Below, in pieces: positions 1 to 10,234 of a stretch of 64,000 nt of DNA (positions are counted from its first letter, which is position 1; each line of letters opens with the position of its first letter). The DNA comes from Acinetobacter piscicola (GTDB taxonomy: Bacteria; Pseudomonadota; Gammaproteobacteria; Pseudomonadales; Moraxellaceae), in assembly GCF_015218165.1 (NCBI RefSeq), contig NZ_CP048659.1:3658001-3722000 (forward strand), given 5' to 3'. Position numbers and translations under genes: made by a program. The notes beneath the pieces were generated by a model, which searched no databases, had not been told where the DNA came from, and worked only from the letters and a program-made list of their open reading frames with translations.

Positions 1-287
1 CGAATCAATTCACGACTTTCTTCAGCAGCAATTTGACCTACATCAGGGTTTGCACCTGCACCCAAACCACGGGTACTTTGTTCACCGAGTTGAATTTTAA
101 ATGGGGCATTCATACGATCTAAAGCTTGTTTATCCGTATTTGCACAAACAAATTTTACGCCTTTAATGTCCGACTGCACCATATGCTGTACGGCATTACC
201 ACCACCACCACCAACACCAAATACAGTAAAACGGGCTTGACCGTTACTATCGGTTTGTTCATCTTCTAAAAATTCAAATGAGGCCAT
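1..287 (-). CDS. ftsZ: Cell-division GTPase FtsZ, N-terminal part (runs off the window)
   Basis: Only the first 95 codons are present; the rest lies before base 1. FtsZ is the tubulin-like GTPase that polymerises into the Z ring at midcell. The start ATG at 287 gives MASFEFLEDEQ, as in Acinetobacter FtsZ, followed by the conserved glycine-rich GVGGGGGNAV nucleotide-binding loop and the NTDKQAL segment. It follows ftsA on the same strand after a 161-bp gap (288-448), long enough for its own promoter, which is usual for ftsZ. Recognition is secure because of the glycine loop and the gene order. Confidence 0.97.
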   Translation of the reverse strand, partial: MASFEFLEDEQTDSNGQARFTVFGVGGGGGNAVQHMVQSDIKGVKFVCANTDKQALDRMNAPFKIQLGEQSTRGLGAGANPDVGQIAAEESRELI

Positions 288-448
288 GACCTTTAGATTT
301 CCTACTTAATGTATGGCAGTCACTTAAGCCCGTATACTGCCTTGATCTTCAATAATAAAATTTGTTTTAGGATGCTGCTCATTGTTAAACTTGTCAAGTA
401 TAGGACGACATACTTACAACTTTTTAACAATATTCCAAAAAATCAAAC

Positions 449-1711
449 CTAAAAAATACCTTTCAATTTGTTATTCATTGCAGTCCAACCATTGGCTATA
501 CGCTCCCAAACTGAGCGATGGCTATTGACTTCTGGTTCTTCTACAGCATCTTGCATTTCACTTTGACTAAATAACAATAATCCTGACGCAGTTGCATACA
601 TCGAACGGCGTAAAGCAGATAAATGTTGGTCATCTGCATATACATTTACTGTGGGATTCCCCAAATGTGCTGAAACACCTAACATTCTACGTGCTAACGT
701 TACCATACCTTCGATTTGACATACATCCCCTGTTAATACCACACCATGATATAAACTTGGCAATGCACCACGTTGTTCTAATTCATCACGTACCAAACCT
801 AAAATTTCTTCATAGCGAGCAATGATAATTTCAGCAAGTTCAATGCGGCTGATGGTTTGTGGACCATCAATTGCTTCAAACTGAATCATATGCTCAGGTT
901 TGACTTGATGAATATCTACACAACCATAGAGTAACTTAATTCGCTCTGCTTCTTCTGTAGTGGTTTGTAATACAGCTGCAATATCTCGCGTGACATTTTC
1001 ACCACCACGTTGAATGGTATGTGCAAGTACCAAATGACCTTCAATATATACGGCAATATTGGTCGTGCCTGCGCCAATATCGAGCAAGCAAACCCCATAT
1101 TCTTTTTCGTCTTTTAGCAAACTACCTTCTGCTGTTGCTAAACAAGATACCACCATTTTCTCAACAGAAATATTGGCACCTTTCATTGCACGATCAAGAT
1201 TCTGCATGGTTGCAATCGGCATCATCATGAGCTGATAATGCGCAGTCATACTATGTGCAGTCAAATTAATTGGATTTTGTACCCATTCTTGTGAATCATC
1301 CAATTCAAAGCCCAAAGGGACAGCCGTTGCTAAATAATGATCTGCAGTTAAATGACTGGCTTTAGCCAAATCTAATGCACGAACAACTTCTGAAGTCGTA
1401 ATCGTTCGATCTGGATTCGCAATTGGGGTACGTCCCACAGCATAATGACTTTGTAATTCTGTACTAGGGATAGAAACCCATGCCGAATGTACACGACATT
1501 CTGCCATGTCTTCCGCTTCTTGCACGGCTTGTTTTATGGCATTGGTCACTTTATCTAGGCTAACAATTTTGCCTTTATTCATGCCTTTATTACGTGCGCT
1601 TGCCATACCAATAACCTGAATATTATCAGGGGCATGCACCTTACCTATTAGAACTGAAACTTTATGTGTCCCAATGTCTATCGCAACAACTGAGGGAACA
1701 GCTTCACTCAT
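449..1711 (-). CDS. ftsA: Cell-division protein FtsA
   Basis: Actin-like ATPase of 420 residues that tethers FtsZ filaments to the inner membrane. The N-terminus reads VVAIDIGTHKVSVLIGK, the phosphate-1 motif of the actin/Hsp70 fold, and LLDIGAGTTNIAVY is the phosphate-2 motif. The extreme C-terminus (WTAMNNKLKGIF) looks like the usual amphipathic membrane-targeting helix. The frame opens with GTG at 1714 directly before ATG at 1711; I take the ATG. It lies between ftsQ and ftsZ in the standard dcw order. Length matches the family. Confidence 0.96.
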   Translation of the reverse strand: MSEAVPSVVAIDIGTHKVSVLIGKVHAPDNIQVIGMASARNKGMNKGKIVSLDKVTNAIKQAVQEAEDMAECRVHSAWVSIPSTELQSHYAVGRTPIANPDRTITTSEVVRALDLAKASHLTADHYLATAVPLGFELDDSQEWVQNPINLTAHSMTAHYQLMMMPIATMQNLDRAMKGANISVEKMVVSCLATAEGSLLKDEKEYGVCLLDIGAGTTNIAVYIEGHLVLAHTIQRGGENVTRDIAAVLQTTTEEAERIKLLYGCVDIHQVKPEHMIQFEAIDGPQTISRIELAEIIIARYEEILGLVRDELEQRGALPSLYHGVVLTGDVCQIEGMVTLARRMLGVSAHLGNPTVNVYADDQHLSALRRSMYATASGLLLFSQSEMQDAVEEPEVNSHRSVWERIANGWTAMNNKLKGIF

Positions 1712-1775
1712 CACTTCACTACCATTATCTTCATATTGTTTATCTTTGGCTTATCGCCTCTTATAAAGCCATCTA

Positions 1776-2630
1776 TTATGGCTGTACTATGCTTGGATCT
1801 GCAACGCTTGGGTCATTGTTCGTTACAACAAAGCCACCATTTAAAATTTTTGGCATTTTTGCATCTTTCCATTGAATCGCAAGACCATTTCGATAACGCA
1901 AATCAATGGCAGCAATATTTGACCAAACAGGTTTTAAATCAGTTTGTGCCAAATGACTTAAACGTTGTAATTTACTCATGGTTTGATCTTGGTCAACAAT
2001 AATGCGCATACCCGAATCAAACTGCATAAACCATGTCATTCGTTCTGTTAAATACAACTCTTTCAACCGAAGATGAGTAGGATGAAATAATTGATTAATC
2101 TCATTATAGCGACGCATCATAACTTTAGATTGGCTCAGTGGCCCATGCAAAAGTGGCAAATTTTGATGATTGCGTAACTGTGCTTCACTATACACATCGC
2201 CACTGTCACTCAACAATCGTCCTGTTCCCCAACGTGCAATTGCATGACGTGGCATCACTCGAACACGAATCCCATTGGGCCATGCACGAGCGACAACAAC
2301 GCGATCTACCCAAGATACTTCTAATGCCCGATCTCGAATTTGCTCTAAGTCAGAAGTAAAATAATTATCCTTGACCACAGGGGCTAAATATTGCGACAGC
2401 ATTTGATTTTCGATAGGTGAATCTACACCCACCACTTGCAAAGTCGCGACTTTAGCATCTGTCACAACTTTATATAAACCAAACAAACCAGCAACCAATA
2501 CTAAAAAAGCCACACACAGCAAGACCCACCCACCAGTATGAATTAACTTTTCTTTACGAGTGGGCGGCTTCTCATGTATTGAAGTAATTGCTGCCTTTTT
2601 ACGGCGCATCGAAGCAGGGAGTTGAGCCAT
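1776..2630 (-). CDS. ftsQ: Cell-division protein FtsQ
   Basis: Bitopic divisome protein of 284 residues linking the cytoplasmic ring to the periplasmic FtsBL/FtsWI complex. A basic cytoplasmic tail (RRKKAAITS) is followed by one membrane segment at about residues 34-56 (WVLLCVAFLVLVAGLFGLY). After that comes a POTRA-like domain (TLQVVGVDSPIENQMLSQYL) and the beta domain with WVDRVVVARAWPNGIRVRVMPRHAIARW, typical of FtsQ. It follows ddl by 3 bp, so the two are co-transcribed and probably translationally coupled. No anomalies seen. Confidence 0.95.
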   Translation of the reverse strand: MAQLPASMRRKKAAITSIHEKPPTRKEKLIHTGGWVLLCVAFLVLVAGLFGLYKVVTDAKVATLQVVGVDSPIENQMLSQYLAPVVKDNYFTSDLEQIRDRALEVSWVDRVVVARAWPNGIRVRVMPRHAIARWGTGRLLSDSGDVYSEAQLRNHQNLPLLHGPLSQSKVMMRRYNEINQLFHPTHLRLKELYLTERMTWFMQFDSGMRIIVDQDQTMSKLQRLSHLAQTDLKPVWSNIAAIDLRYRNGLAIQWKDAKMPKILNGGFVVTNNDPSVADPSIVQP

Positions 2631-2633
2631 AAA

Positions 2634-3560
2634 TTAGTGTGTATCGCCCAAAGTCTGTTCTAAAATTGCCACACAAAGTTGATCAAACTCATAACCAACC
2701 GCTTGAGCAGCTTTTGGTACTAATGAATGACTGGTCATACCTGGCACAGTGTTAACTTCAAGCAACCAGAAATTACCTTGTTCATCTAGCATGGCATCAA
2801 TACGCCCCCAACCACTTGCACCCACAGCTTGGAAAGCACGTAAGCATAGTTCTTGCAGTTGTTTTTCTTCTGTTTCGCTTAAACCACACGGAATTCCATA
2901 TTCAACGTCATTGCGGTTATATTTTGCTTCATAATCATAGAATGCAACATCCGCAGGCGGTTGTAAGCGAATGACAGGTAAAGCCTGTCCATTTAAAAAG
3001 GCAATGGTATATTCACGCCCTGTAATCCATTTTTCCGCCATCACAACAGCATCATGAACTGTTGCTTTTTCAATAGCTTTTGCTAGATCTTCAGCTTTTT
3101 CAACCTTACTCATCCCTACACTTGAACCTTCATGTACAGGTTTGATGATTAAAGGTAAGCCTAAACTTTCAATCACTTCATTTAAGTTTGAATCTTTAGA
3201 AATGATACGATACGGTGCAGTCGGCAATGCTGAACCTTGCCAAATTTGTTTGGTTTTAACTTTATCCATGCCAATTGCAGAACCTTGCACACCAGTTCCT
3301 GTATAAGGAATGTTTAACCACTCCAAAACACCTTGGATCTGACCATCTTCACCACCACGACCATGCAAGACAATAAAAGCACGATCGTAATTTACAAGTT
3401 CCGTCACACTACGTTCTTGTGGATCAAAGCTTTCAGCATTTACTCCTGAACGTAATAATGCTTCTAATACAGCTTTACCACTATCTAATGACACCTCACG
3501 CTCAGCAGATTTACCACCAAGCAACACCGCTACTTTGCCGAATTTAGAAGCATTTGACAC
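2634..3560 (-). CDS. ddl: D-alanine--D-alanine ligase (DdlB type)
   Basis: ATP-grasp ligase of 308 residues making D-Ala-D-Ala for the peptidoglycan stem peptide. Visible family motifs are VAVLLGGKSAEREVSL at the N-terminus, the HGRGGEDG loop, YTGTGVQGSAIGMDK, the ATP-grasp segment PLIIKPVHEGSSVGMSKV and the metal/substrate region WLLEVNTVPGMTSHSLVPKAA. The start is GTG at 3560. It lies between murC and ftsQ as in other dcw clusters. The 94-bp gap to murC could carry a weak promoter but none is obvious. Confidence 0.96.
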   Translation of the reverse strand: MSNASKFGKVAVLLGGKSAEREVSLDSGKAVLEALLRSGVNAESFDPQERSVTELVNYDRAFIVLHGRGGEDGQIQGVLEWLNIPYTGTGVQGSAIGMDKVKTKQIWQGSALPTAPYRIISKDSNLNEVIESLGLPLIIKPVHEGSSVGMSKVEKAEDLAKAIEKATVHDAVVMAEKWITGREYTIAFLNGQALPVIRLQPPADVAFYDYEAKYNRNDVEYGIPCGLSETEEKQLQELCLRAFQAVGASGWGRIDAMLDEQGNFWLLEVNTVPGMTSHSLVPKAAQAVGYEFDQLCVAILEQTLGDTH

Positions 3561-3654
3561 GTTTAAATCCTTAAACTTATATGTTAGTCAATTTAAATTA
3601 AAATATTGGGTTTCACTATTTTTCTGTCAAACAATAAAAACCCAACATTGTAAA

Positions 3655-5103
3655 TTATTTTAAATACAATTGATTTTGAGCCAATTCTATCGAAATTGCA
3701 CCCACGTTACCCGCACCTTGTGTTAATAACAAGTCATTCGCTTGTAACACTTTTTGTATAACGTTCTGCAAATTACCTTCGACAGGATCAATCAAAATCG
3801 GCTCAACCTCGCCACGCAGGCGAATACTACGCGCCAATGAGCGGCTATCCGCACCCACAATCGGTTTTTCACCCGCAGGATATACCTCTAAAAGTAATAG
3901 TTGATCGACTTGTGACAACACATCAACAAAGTCATCAAAACAATCACGTGTACGACTGAAACGATGAGGTTGGAACATCATCACTAAGCGACGATCTGGA
4001 TGACTCGCACGTGCCGCTTTAATGGTCGCTTCAACTTCTTTAGGATGGTGACCATAGTCATCGACAAGTTTTACATTGCCTTCGCCAAGCGCAAATTCAC
4101 CTTGTACTTGGAAACGACGACCCACGCCACTAAAGCTTTCTAAAGCACGTGCAATAGCAGCATCTGAAACACCTTCATCAGTTGCAATACCAATTGCAGC
4201 CAAAGCATTTAAAATATTGTGTAAGCCTGGCAAGTTAATGGTTAAACGTAAAGGTTCACGATCTTTACGTAAAACAGTAAAGCTTGATTGCATGCCTGTT
4301 TGTTCAACATCGATTGCACGAATATCATTATCTTCATTAAAACCATACGTTAAAACAGGACGACCGATACGCGGCATAATTTCGCGAATATTGGCATCAT
4401 CACCACAGACGACAGCTAAACCATAAAATGGCATTTTTTGTAAAAACTTGACGAAGGTATCTTTTAATACGTCAAAGCTACCACCATAAGTATCCATATG
4501 GTCTGCATCAATATTCGTGACAATCGCAGCCATTGGCTCTAAGTGTAAGAATGATGCATCTGACTCATCCGCTTCAGCAACAATATAACGGCTTGCTCCA
4601 AGTGCAGCATTTACACCTGTACGATTGAGTAATCCACCAATCACATAAGTTGGATCCATATTTTCTTCAGCAAGCATGCAAGTGACTAAGCTGGTTGTTG
4701 TCGTTTTGCCATGCGTGCCCGCAACTGCGATCCCATGACGATAACGCATTAACTCACCCAACATTTCGGCACGACGAACAACAGGAATGCGGTTTTCAAT
4801 TGCTTCTTTAACTTCAAGATTTTCAGGGTCAATGGCAGTTGAAACCACCAATACATTTGCACCTTGAATATTTTGAGCTGCATGCCCGATATAAACTTTA
4901 ATCCCGTTTTCTTCAAGCTGTGCCGTTGTTTTAGATGCCTTAATATCAGAGCCTGAAACTTTATAACCTTGGTTTTTCAATACTTCGGCAATACCACACA
5001 TTCCTGCACCACCAATACCCACAAAATGGATATGCTTAATACGGCGCATTTCAGGAATTTTAATCAGGTTTTTTGCTTTATCAGCTGGGCTTGTTGGAGA
5101 CAT
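3655..5103 (-). CDS. murC: UDP-N-acetylmuramate--L-alanine ligase MurC
   Basis: Cytoplasmic Mur ligase of 482 residues that adds L-Ala to UDP-MurNAc. [19 protein letters not shown] is the Rossmann UDP-binding loop, [14 protein letters not shown] is the ATP P-loop of Mur ligases, and [14 protein letters not shown] is the MurC C-domain signature. The frame begins with TTG at 5109, but the ATG at 5103 ([12 protein letters not shown]) has a purine-rich stretch just upstream and is preferred. It starts 13 bp after the murG stop, so both are in one operon. Confidence 0.96.
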   Translation of the reverse strand: MSPTSPADKAKNLIKIPEMRRIKHIHFVGIGGAGMCGIAEVLKNQGYKVSGSDIKASKTTAQLEENGIKVYIGHAAQNIQGANVLVVSTAIDPENLEVKEAIENRIPVVRRAEMLGELMRYRHGIAVAGTHGKTTTTSLVTCMLAEENMDPTYVIGGLLNRTGVNAALGASRYIVAEADESDASFLHLEPMAAIVTNIDADHMDTYGGSFDVLKDTFVKFLQKMPFYGLAVVCGDDANIREIMPRIGRPVLTYGFNEDNDIRAIDVEQTGMQSSFTVLRKDREPLRLTINLPGLHNILNALAAIGIATDEGVSDAAIARALESFSGVGRRFQVQGEFALGEGNVKLVDDYGHHPKEVEATIKAARASHPDRRLVMMFQPHRFSRTRDCFDDFVDVLSQVDQLLLLEVYPAGEKPIVGADSRSLARSIRLRGEVEPILIDPVEGNLQNVIQKVLQANDLLLTQGAGNVGAISIELAQNQLYLK

Positions 5104-5116
5104 AATCAACTCTAAC

Positions 5117-6214
5117 TTACAAATCTTGAATTAAACCAACCACACGCTGTGTTGCGTCAGGTTGGGCTTGTTGACGAGCTTTAACCGCCATTTCCATCAA
5201 TAATTGGCGATTCATCAACGGCATTAATAAATCCTTTAACGAATCAGGTGTCATGGTGGCTTGTGGACAAATTTTTGCAGCACCAATTTTTTCCAAAAAA
5301 CGAGCATTTGCTGTTTGATGGTCATCCACTGCGCTTGGTAAAGGGACAAAGACCGCAGCGACACCCGCAGTTGCAACTTCAGTTACAGTGAGTGCGCCTG
5401 CACGACAAATAATTAAATCAGCGTCACTATACGCTTTTGCCATATCTTCAATGAATGGCTGGACTTCAACATGCAAAGTTTCAGGTAAATTTGCATATAA
5501 AGCTTGTGTGGCTTCTTGCTTATTTTGACCACATTGATGATAAACACTCAGTGGAACATTAAGCTGTTTCAAGGCTTGTGGCACACATTCATTTAAAGCT
5601 TGTGCACCTAAGGAACCACCCACAATGAGAACACGAATGGTTTCACCTGAATTTTCACGTTCTTTATAACGATAAGATGGATTATAAATTGCGGTAATTT
5701 CTGCACGCACAGGATTACCTGTTGTCACAATTTTTTCAGATGCAGGAAAGGTATTTGGAAATGCCTGACATACTTTTTTTGCTACACGTGAAAGTTGTGT
5801 ATTGGTAAATCCTGCTACAGCATTTTGTTCATGAATAATCACAGGAATACCCAATAAACGGGCAGCCAAACCACCCGGACCTGCAACATACCCCCCAAAG
5901 CCTGCAACAGCATCAACTTTGAGCTGCTTCATATAGCGCATTGCGCTTAAGGTTGCTTTTAAAATTTTAAAAGGTGCTGCTAATTTACGGACAAGACCAT
6001 TGCCACGTACACCTTGAATATCAATTTGATAAATTGGAATATCATGTTGTTTTAATAAACGATTTTCCATTCCCGTCGGGGTTGCTAACCATGAGACTTG
6101 GCACCCTTGTTGTTGCAACTCTTTAGCGACCGCTAAGGCTGGAAATACATGCCCACCTGTACCTGCTGCCATCATCATGACATGCTTAGGTGTAGTTTGT
6201 TGAGGTTTGCTCAC
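5117..6214 (-). CDS. murG: UDP-N-acetylglucosamine transferase MurG (lipid II synthesis)
   Basis: GT28 glycosyltransferase of 365 residues that converts lipid I to lipid II on the inner face of the cytoplasmic membrane. The N-terminal [16 protein letters not shown]-loop, [16 protein letters not shown] second G-loop, and C-domain [14 protein letters not shown] and [14 protein letters not shown] segments are diagnostic. The start codon is GTG at 6214. It is the first gene in this window of a co-directional murG-murC-ddl-ftsQ-ftsA-ftsZ run. Its promoter must lie in the 354-bp divergent gap up to 6568. Confidence 0.96.
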   Translation of the reverse strand: MSKPQQTTPKHVMMMAAGTGGHVFPALAVAKELQQQGCQVSWLATPTGMENRLLKQHDIPIYQIDIQGVRGNGLVRKLAAPFKILKATLSAMRYMKQLKVDAVAGFGGYVAGPGGLAARLLGIPVIIHEQNAVAGFTNTQLSRVAKKVCQAFPNTFPASEKIVTTGNPVRAEITAIYNPSYRYKERENSGETIRVLIVGGSLGAQALNECVPQALKQLNVPLSVYHQCGQNKQEATQALYANLPETLHVEVQPFIEDMAKAYSDADLIICRAGALTVTEVATAGVAAVFVPLPSAVDDHQTANARFLEKIGAAKICPQATMTPDSLKDLLMPLMNRQLLMEMAVKARQQAQPDATQRVVGLIQDL

Positions 6215-6568
6215 AGTCTAATTCTTCAATACCAAAAATAAAATTTAACGAGTCTTTAAGCAGACAATTGTAATCACAAACCATGAGAGGGAAAAGTTTA
6301 TTTACTTTTTTTCACCTGACACTTCATTGTTTTTTTCTACTGATTTGAAAGTTTAAACTAGTTTTGTTATTAATCTATCAGAAAATACTTATTTTTGTAC
6401 AATTTATATATTTTAAATCGGGATTCCTGTATGCCTTAAGTATTTATCGTATCTTTCTCTTTATATGAAAAATTTATCTATAAACTTAAAATTGTTTTTA
6501 TAGAAATATATTTTATTCTCTTTATACTCAAATTTGACTTAAAAATTATTCATGGAAGAATAGACATC
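6215..6568. other. Divergent AT-rich intergenic region (murG / MFS gene)
   Basis: A 354-bp gap between the divergently read murG and MFS transporter genes. It is very AT-rich and must hold promoters for both directions. I see no convincing ORF, hairpin or repeat in it. Confidence 0.5.
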
Positions 6569-7762
6569 GTGACACAACATAATTCACGACATGATCTTTG
6601 GATTATTGCAGCAGGATATTTGGCTGCGATTCATGTCGGTAAACTCTCCCCTATTCTGCCTATTTTACAAAAACAACTTCATCTAAATCTTGCACAAGCA
6701 GGACTTGCTTTGTCTTTAGTACAAGCCGCAGGTATGTTGTTTGCGTTATGTTTAGGAAGTTTCAGTGAGAAAGTTGGGCTTAAACAGTGCTTTATTGCAG
6801 GTTTAATCATTTTAGGCTGTGCAAGTTTAAGTGGTGTTTTTATTCATTCACTATTCAGTTTATTTTTCTTTAGATTTTTTGAAGGAATTGGCTTTTTATT
6901 GATTACCCTCACTGCTCCTGCAATTTTAAAAAGAATCTGTGATCCACAAAAAATGAATGTAAAAATGGGCATCTGGGGGTCTTATATGGGACTCGGTATA
7001 GGGATTGCCATGCTCAGCATTCCGTTATTATTACAGTACTTTTCTTGGCAACATATTTGGTTTGGTTTAGGACTGCTCTGTTTAGGCTTTGCCGCAATTG
7101 TGCAAGTTTTACTTCGTCTTCCACGTACACATTCAACACAGACCTCATCATTATCATTTTTAAGTGTTGTTAAAATGACATTGCGTCATGCACCTGTTGT
7201 CTGTTTAGCCATCATTTTTGCTGCTTATACCAGTCAATGGCTGACCGTCATTGGTTTTTTACCAAGTATTTATCTCAATGCAAAAATTGATTTTCAAGTT
7301 GCAGGGATATTAACAGCTCTTGTTTCTATTTCTAATATTGCGGGAACATTGGCTGCAGGTGCACTTTTACACCATGGGATTACGGCTAAAAAACTCATCA
7401 TTACAGGTTTTTTGACCATGTGTACGATGTGTTTCATTATGTTCGTATTCAATCAATATTTACCATTTCCAATTCAATATTTAAGCGTCATTATTTTTTC
7501 TGCTGTAGGCGGGCTGATTCCTGCAACCGTTTTTGCGATTACTTTAAATTACGCACCTCATCCGAATGCAATTGCAGCAAGTGTCGGTTTAGTATTACAA
7601 ATTTCAGCTTTTGGACAATTTATATTGCCACCTATGAGTGGAATGCTCGTTTCATATACACATAATTGGAGCAATATAGTTTGGATTACCACAGCTTTAT
7701 CTTTACTTGGCATCGGCGCAGTTTGGCAGTTATTTAAAGCGCACCCCTTAAAAATACAATAA
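6569..7762 (+). CDS. Major facilitator superfamily (MFS) transporter
   Basis: Polytopic inner-membrane protein of 397 residues with about twelve hydrophobic segments in two halves, the usual MFS layout. The loop after TM2 (GSFSEKVGLKQ) matches the degenerate MFS motif A GxxxDrxGrr. The start is GTG at 6569 with a purine-rich GGAAGA upstream. The substrate cannot be read from sequence; YbfB/CynX-like or drug efflux are both possible. It stands alone, convergent with gshB across a shared terminator. Confidence 0.8.
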   Translation: MTQHNSRHDLWIIAAGYLAAIHVGKLSPILPILQKQLHLNLAQAGLALSLVQAAGMLFALCLGSFSEKVGLKQCFIAGLIILGCASLSGVFIHSLFSLFFFRFFEGIGFLLITLTAPAILKRICDPQKMNVKMGIWGSYMGLGIGIAMLSIPLLLQYFSWQHIWFGLGLLCLGFAAIVQVLLRLPRTHSTQTSSLSFLSVVKMTLRHAPVVCLAIIFAAYTSQWLTVIGFLPSIYLNAKIDFQVAGILTALVSISNIAGTLAAGALLHHGITAKKLIITGFLTMCTMCFIMFVFNQYLPFPIQYLSVIIFSAVGGLIPATVFAITLNYAPHPNAIAASVGLVLQISAFGQFILPPMSGMLVSYTHNWSNIVWITTALSLLGIGAVWQLFKAHPLKIQ

Positions 7763-7791
7763 ATGTCATTTAAAAATTTCAGACATATTAA

Positions 7792-7818
7792 AAAACACCA
7801 GCTTGATGCTGGTGTTTT
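7792..7818. terminator. Bidirectional rho-independent terminator between MFS gene and gshB
   Basis: Perfect hairpin with an 11-bp stem (AAAACACCAGC at 7792-7802, GCTGGTGTTTT at 7808-7818) and a 5-nt loop, with A/T tracts on both sides. It sits between two convergent genes and should terminate both. Confidence 0.85.
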
Positions 7819-7836
7819 CAAACCGACTTAAAACGA

Positions 7837-8775
7837 TTAACGTCCTGCTTCTAGGACAGCAAATAAGTCGTCAGCAATTGAAGTGCCAAATTGTGTATCA
7901 ATTTCTCGAATACAAGTCGGGCTGGTGACATTAATTTCAGTGACATAATCACCAATTACATCTAAACCAACAAAAACTAAGCCTTTTTCTTTTAAAAATG
8001 GACCCACTTTTGCTGCAATTGCTTTGTCATTTTCAGTCAATGGTCGAGCTTCACCTAAACCACCTGCTGCCAAGTTACCACGCACTTCTCCATTTTGTGG
8101 AATACGTGCCAAGCAATATGGAACAGCTTCACCATTGATCATGAGAATACGTTTATCACCATCCACAATTTCAGGAATATAACGCTGTGCCATGATTGGT
8201 TGTGTACCATTATTTGTTAAAATTTCAATGGTTGAACCAATATTTACTCCATCTTGGTATAAACGGAAAATACCCATTCCCCCCATACCATCTAAAGGCT
8301 TAACAATCACATCACCATGTTCTTTTAAAAACTCGCGAATCAGACTTTGTTGTGACGTCACTAAAGTCGGCACTTGTAGCTCAGGGAACTGAGTTGCAAA
8401 TAGTTTTTCGTTACAGTCACGCAGGCTTTGTGGCTTATTAATAATCCATGCACCTTCACGCTCTGCTTGTTCTAAAATATAAGTGGTATAAACAAAGTTC
8501 ATATCAAATGGTGGATCTTTACGCATCAACACCACATCATAATCAGCCAAAGATTGCTTTTGTTTTTCACCCAATTCGTAATAGTGGTTGTAATCTTCAA
8601 ATACTGTTAAAGGATGAATTAAGCCAAACGCTTTACCTTGATCAATATATAAATCTTGCTGTAATGCATAGCCGAGTTCATGCCCACGTCGTGATGCTGC
8701 CCATAACATTGCCATGGTTGAATCTTTTTTGAGATTTACATTTTCAATCGGGTCCATCACTACAAGTACGCGCAT
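7837..8775 (-). CDS. gshB: Glutathione synthetase
   Basis: ATP-grasp enzyme of 312 residues joining gamma-glutamylcysteine and glycine to make glutathione. VVMDPIENVNLKKDSTMAM at the N-terminus aligns with known GshB starts. Further motifs are MRKDPPFDMNFVYTTYILE, the ATP-binding DVIVKPLDGMGGMGIFR, and the C-terminal GLDVIGDYVTEINVTSPTC. The frame opens at a TTG (8793), but the ATG at 8775 matches the family start and has AAAGAG about 7 nt upstream. No operon partner is visible. Confidence 0.95.
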   Translation of the reverse strand: MRVLVVMDPIENVNLKKDSTMAMLWAASRRGHELGYALQQDLYIDQGKAFGLIHPLTVFEDYNHYYELGEKQKQSLADYDVVLMRKDPPFDMNFVYTTYILEQAEREGAWIINKPQSLRDCNEKLFATQFPELQVPTLVTSQQSLIREFLKEHGDVIVKPLDGMGGMGIFRLYQDGVNIGSTIEILTNNGTQPIMAQRYIPEIVDGDKRILMINGEAVPYCLARIPQNGEVRGNLAAGGLGEARPLTENDKAIAAKVGPFLKEKGLVFVGLDVIGDYVTEINVTSPTCIREIDTQFGTSIADDLFAVLEAGR

Positions 8776-8891
8776 TTTTAAGCTCTTTTTCAATATTTAA
8801 TGGTTTTAGTATAGCGGAGATTTTTCTTGCATTTATGCCATTTTCAGTAAAGCTTTGATGAATTATATTTTTAAATATTTTAAGGATAAAT

Positions 8892-9095
8892 ATGCAACAA
8901 GCCATAATTGCTTTTCATATAGACCATGAAGGTCATTGGGTGGCTGAGCTTGCTTGCGGTCATACGCAACATGTTCGTCATACGCCACCTTGGCAAAATC
9001 GTCCGTGGGTAATGAATGAACAAGGGCGAAAAGAAAAAATTGGGATGATGTTGGAGTGTAAAGCGTGTGAAGTGAAGAACACGAGTTTTACTTAA
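8892..9095 (+). CDS. DUF3565 small protein with conserved Cys/His residues
   Basis: A 67-residue protein matching DUF3565: AFHIDHEGHWVAELACGHTQHVRHTPPW, then NRPWV, then a C-terminal CKAC pair. The CxH...CxxC arrangement suggests a small metal (Zn) site. Function is unknown. It is divergent from gshB across a 116-bp gap. The family is small, conserved and widespread in gammaproteobacteria, so this is a real gene despite its size. Confidence 0.85.
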   Translation: MQQAIIAFHIDHEGHWVAELACGHTQHVRHTPPWQNRPWVMNEQGRKEKIGMMLECKACEVKNTSFT

Positions 9096-9219
9096 GTCAT
9101 CCATAAATTACGATCATCAATGAAAAACATGCTCAGGACAATCATCTTAACAGATAGATAAAAATAGTAACATACTCTTTTATTTGAATTTTAATCTTAA
9201 TATCAAAAATGAAAGATTA

Positions 9220-10146
9220 TTAGAGAATATCTTCATCAAAACGATCTTGATCAATTTTATAAATATGAAAACTTCTTTCAATTTGTACACCAAGTCCAAA
9301 TTCGATCATTAATGAAGTGAGTTTATCTCCATCTATTAACACAATGCCTGACTTCTTAGCAGAATCAATAGCTTCTTTACTAAAATTCGAAGTCGTAATA
9401 AATACACCTTTCTTTGCTACTTGATCTGCTAAAGCACCCTTAAATTGCTGAATATCAGGTCGACCGACTGTATTTTCCCACCGCTTGGCTTGAATATAGA
9501 TTTTATCTAAACCTAGTCGATCTTCACTGATTACACCATCAATTCCGCCATCGTTGGTTTTACCAATCGCTTGTGCAGCATCCTGATGTGAACCTCCATA
9601 GCCCATCGCCACTAGTAAATCAACGACTAATTGTTCAAAAAAAGAAGGGTTTTTATCTTTTACCATTTGAAGTAATTCACTCTTCAAATTGGATATTAAT
9701 AGTTCTGTTGTAGCTTCTATCGTCTCTTCAGGTGTTTGATTTTCTCTATATTTATTCGTTTTTAATATATAATTTTGTGAAATATCCAATTCTTCTTGTT
9801 TCTTACCAAATTTAAAATCATTAAATCCTTCAAATTGAGATAAGAAATCATTTGTTATAGATTTTAAATTTTTAAAATCAAGTGTTTTACCTAAGTTACT
9901 AATTTCACAATATGCTCTTTTGGGTTGAGAAATTAAACCCGCCTTTACAAGATAAGTTTTCGCCCATGCTACTCGATCTTTAAATATATTTTTTCCACTC
10001 GGCAAAGCTTTCAATAAAACTTCTTCAGGAAGTTCTGATCTTTCTGCCAAAATTATAGCGGCATCTGAAATTTTGATTGGTTCATCTAGTTCAGACAATA
10101 ATTTCATTAATGGCAACATTAATTGATCATAAGTAGGCAGAGTCAT
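9220..10146 (-). CDS. mrr: Mrr-family type IV restriction endonuclease
   Basis: Protein of 308 residues with two domains. The N-terminal about 95 residues (PTYDQLMLPLMKLLSEL...GKTL) match the Mrr N-terminal winged-helix DNA-recognition domain. The C-terminal part has the PD-(D/E)xK Mrr catalytic core: ENTSFFEQ-like helix (about 168-182), GYGG, GGIDGVI with D203, and IYIQAKRW with Q219-A-K221. Mrr proteins cut DNA carrying foreign modification. It lies alone between the DUF3565 gene and guaA and has its own terminator. It is not inside the island, but the genome also carries PT-modification genes, so its tolerance of PT-DNA is a relevant question. Confidence 0.88.
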   Translation of the reverse strand: MTLPTYDQLMLPLMKLLSELDEPIKISDAAIILAERSELPEEVLLKALPSGKNIFKDRVAWAKTYLVKAGLISQPKRAYCEISNLGKTLDFKNLKSITNDFLSQFEGFNDFKFGKKQEELDISQNYILKTNKYRENQTPEETIEATTELLISNLKSELLQMVKDKNPSFFEQLVVDLLVAMGYGGSHQDAAQAIGKTNDGGIDGVISEDRLGLDKIYIQAKRWENTVGRPDIQQFKGALADQVAKKGVFITTSNFSKEAIDSAKKSGIVLIDGDKLTSLMIEFGLGVQIERSFHIYKIDQDRFDEDIL

Positions 10147-10186
10147 AGATAAAAGCTAAAGTATTATTTTAATTCATTATAAGCAT

Positions 10187-10213
10187 AAAAAAGACGCCTA
10201 AGCGTCTTTTTTT
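10187..10213. terminator. Rho-independent hairpin upstream of mrr / downstream of guaA
   Basis: Stem AAAAAAGACGC / GCGTCTTTTTT with a CTAA loop and flanking A and T tracts. In its position it can terminate guaA readthrough on the - strand. Confidence 0.75.
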
Positions 10214-10234
10214 ATTGAATGTTAAAGATATTCA

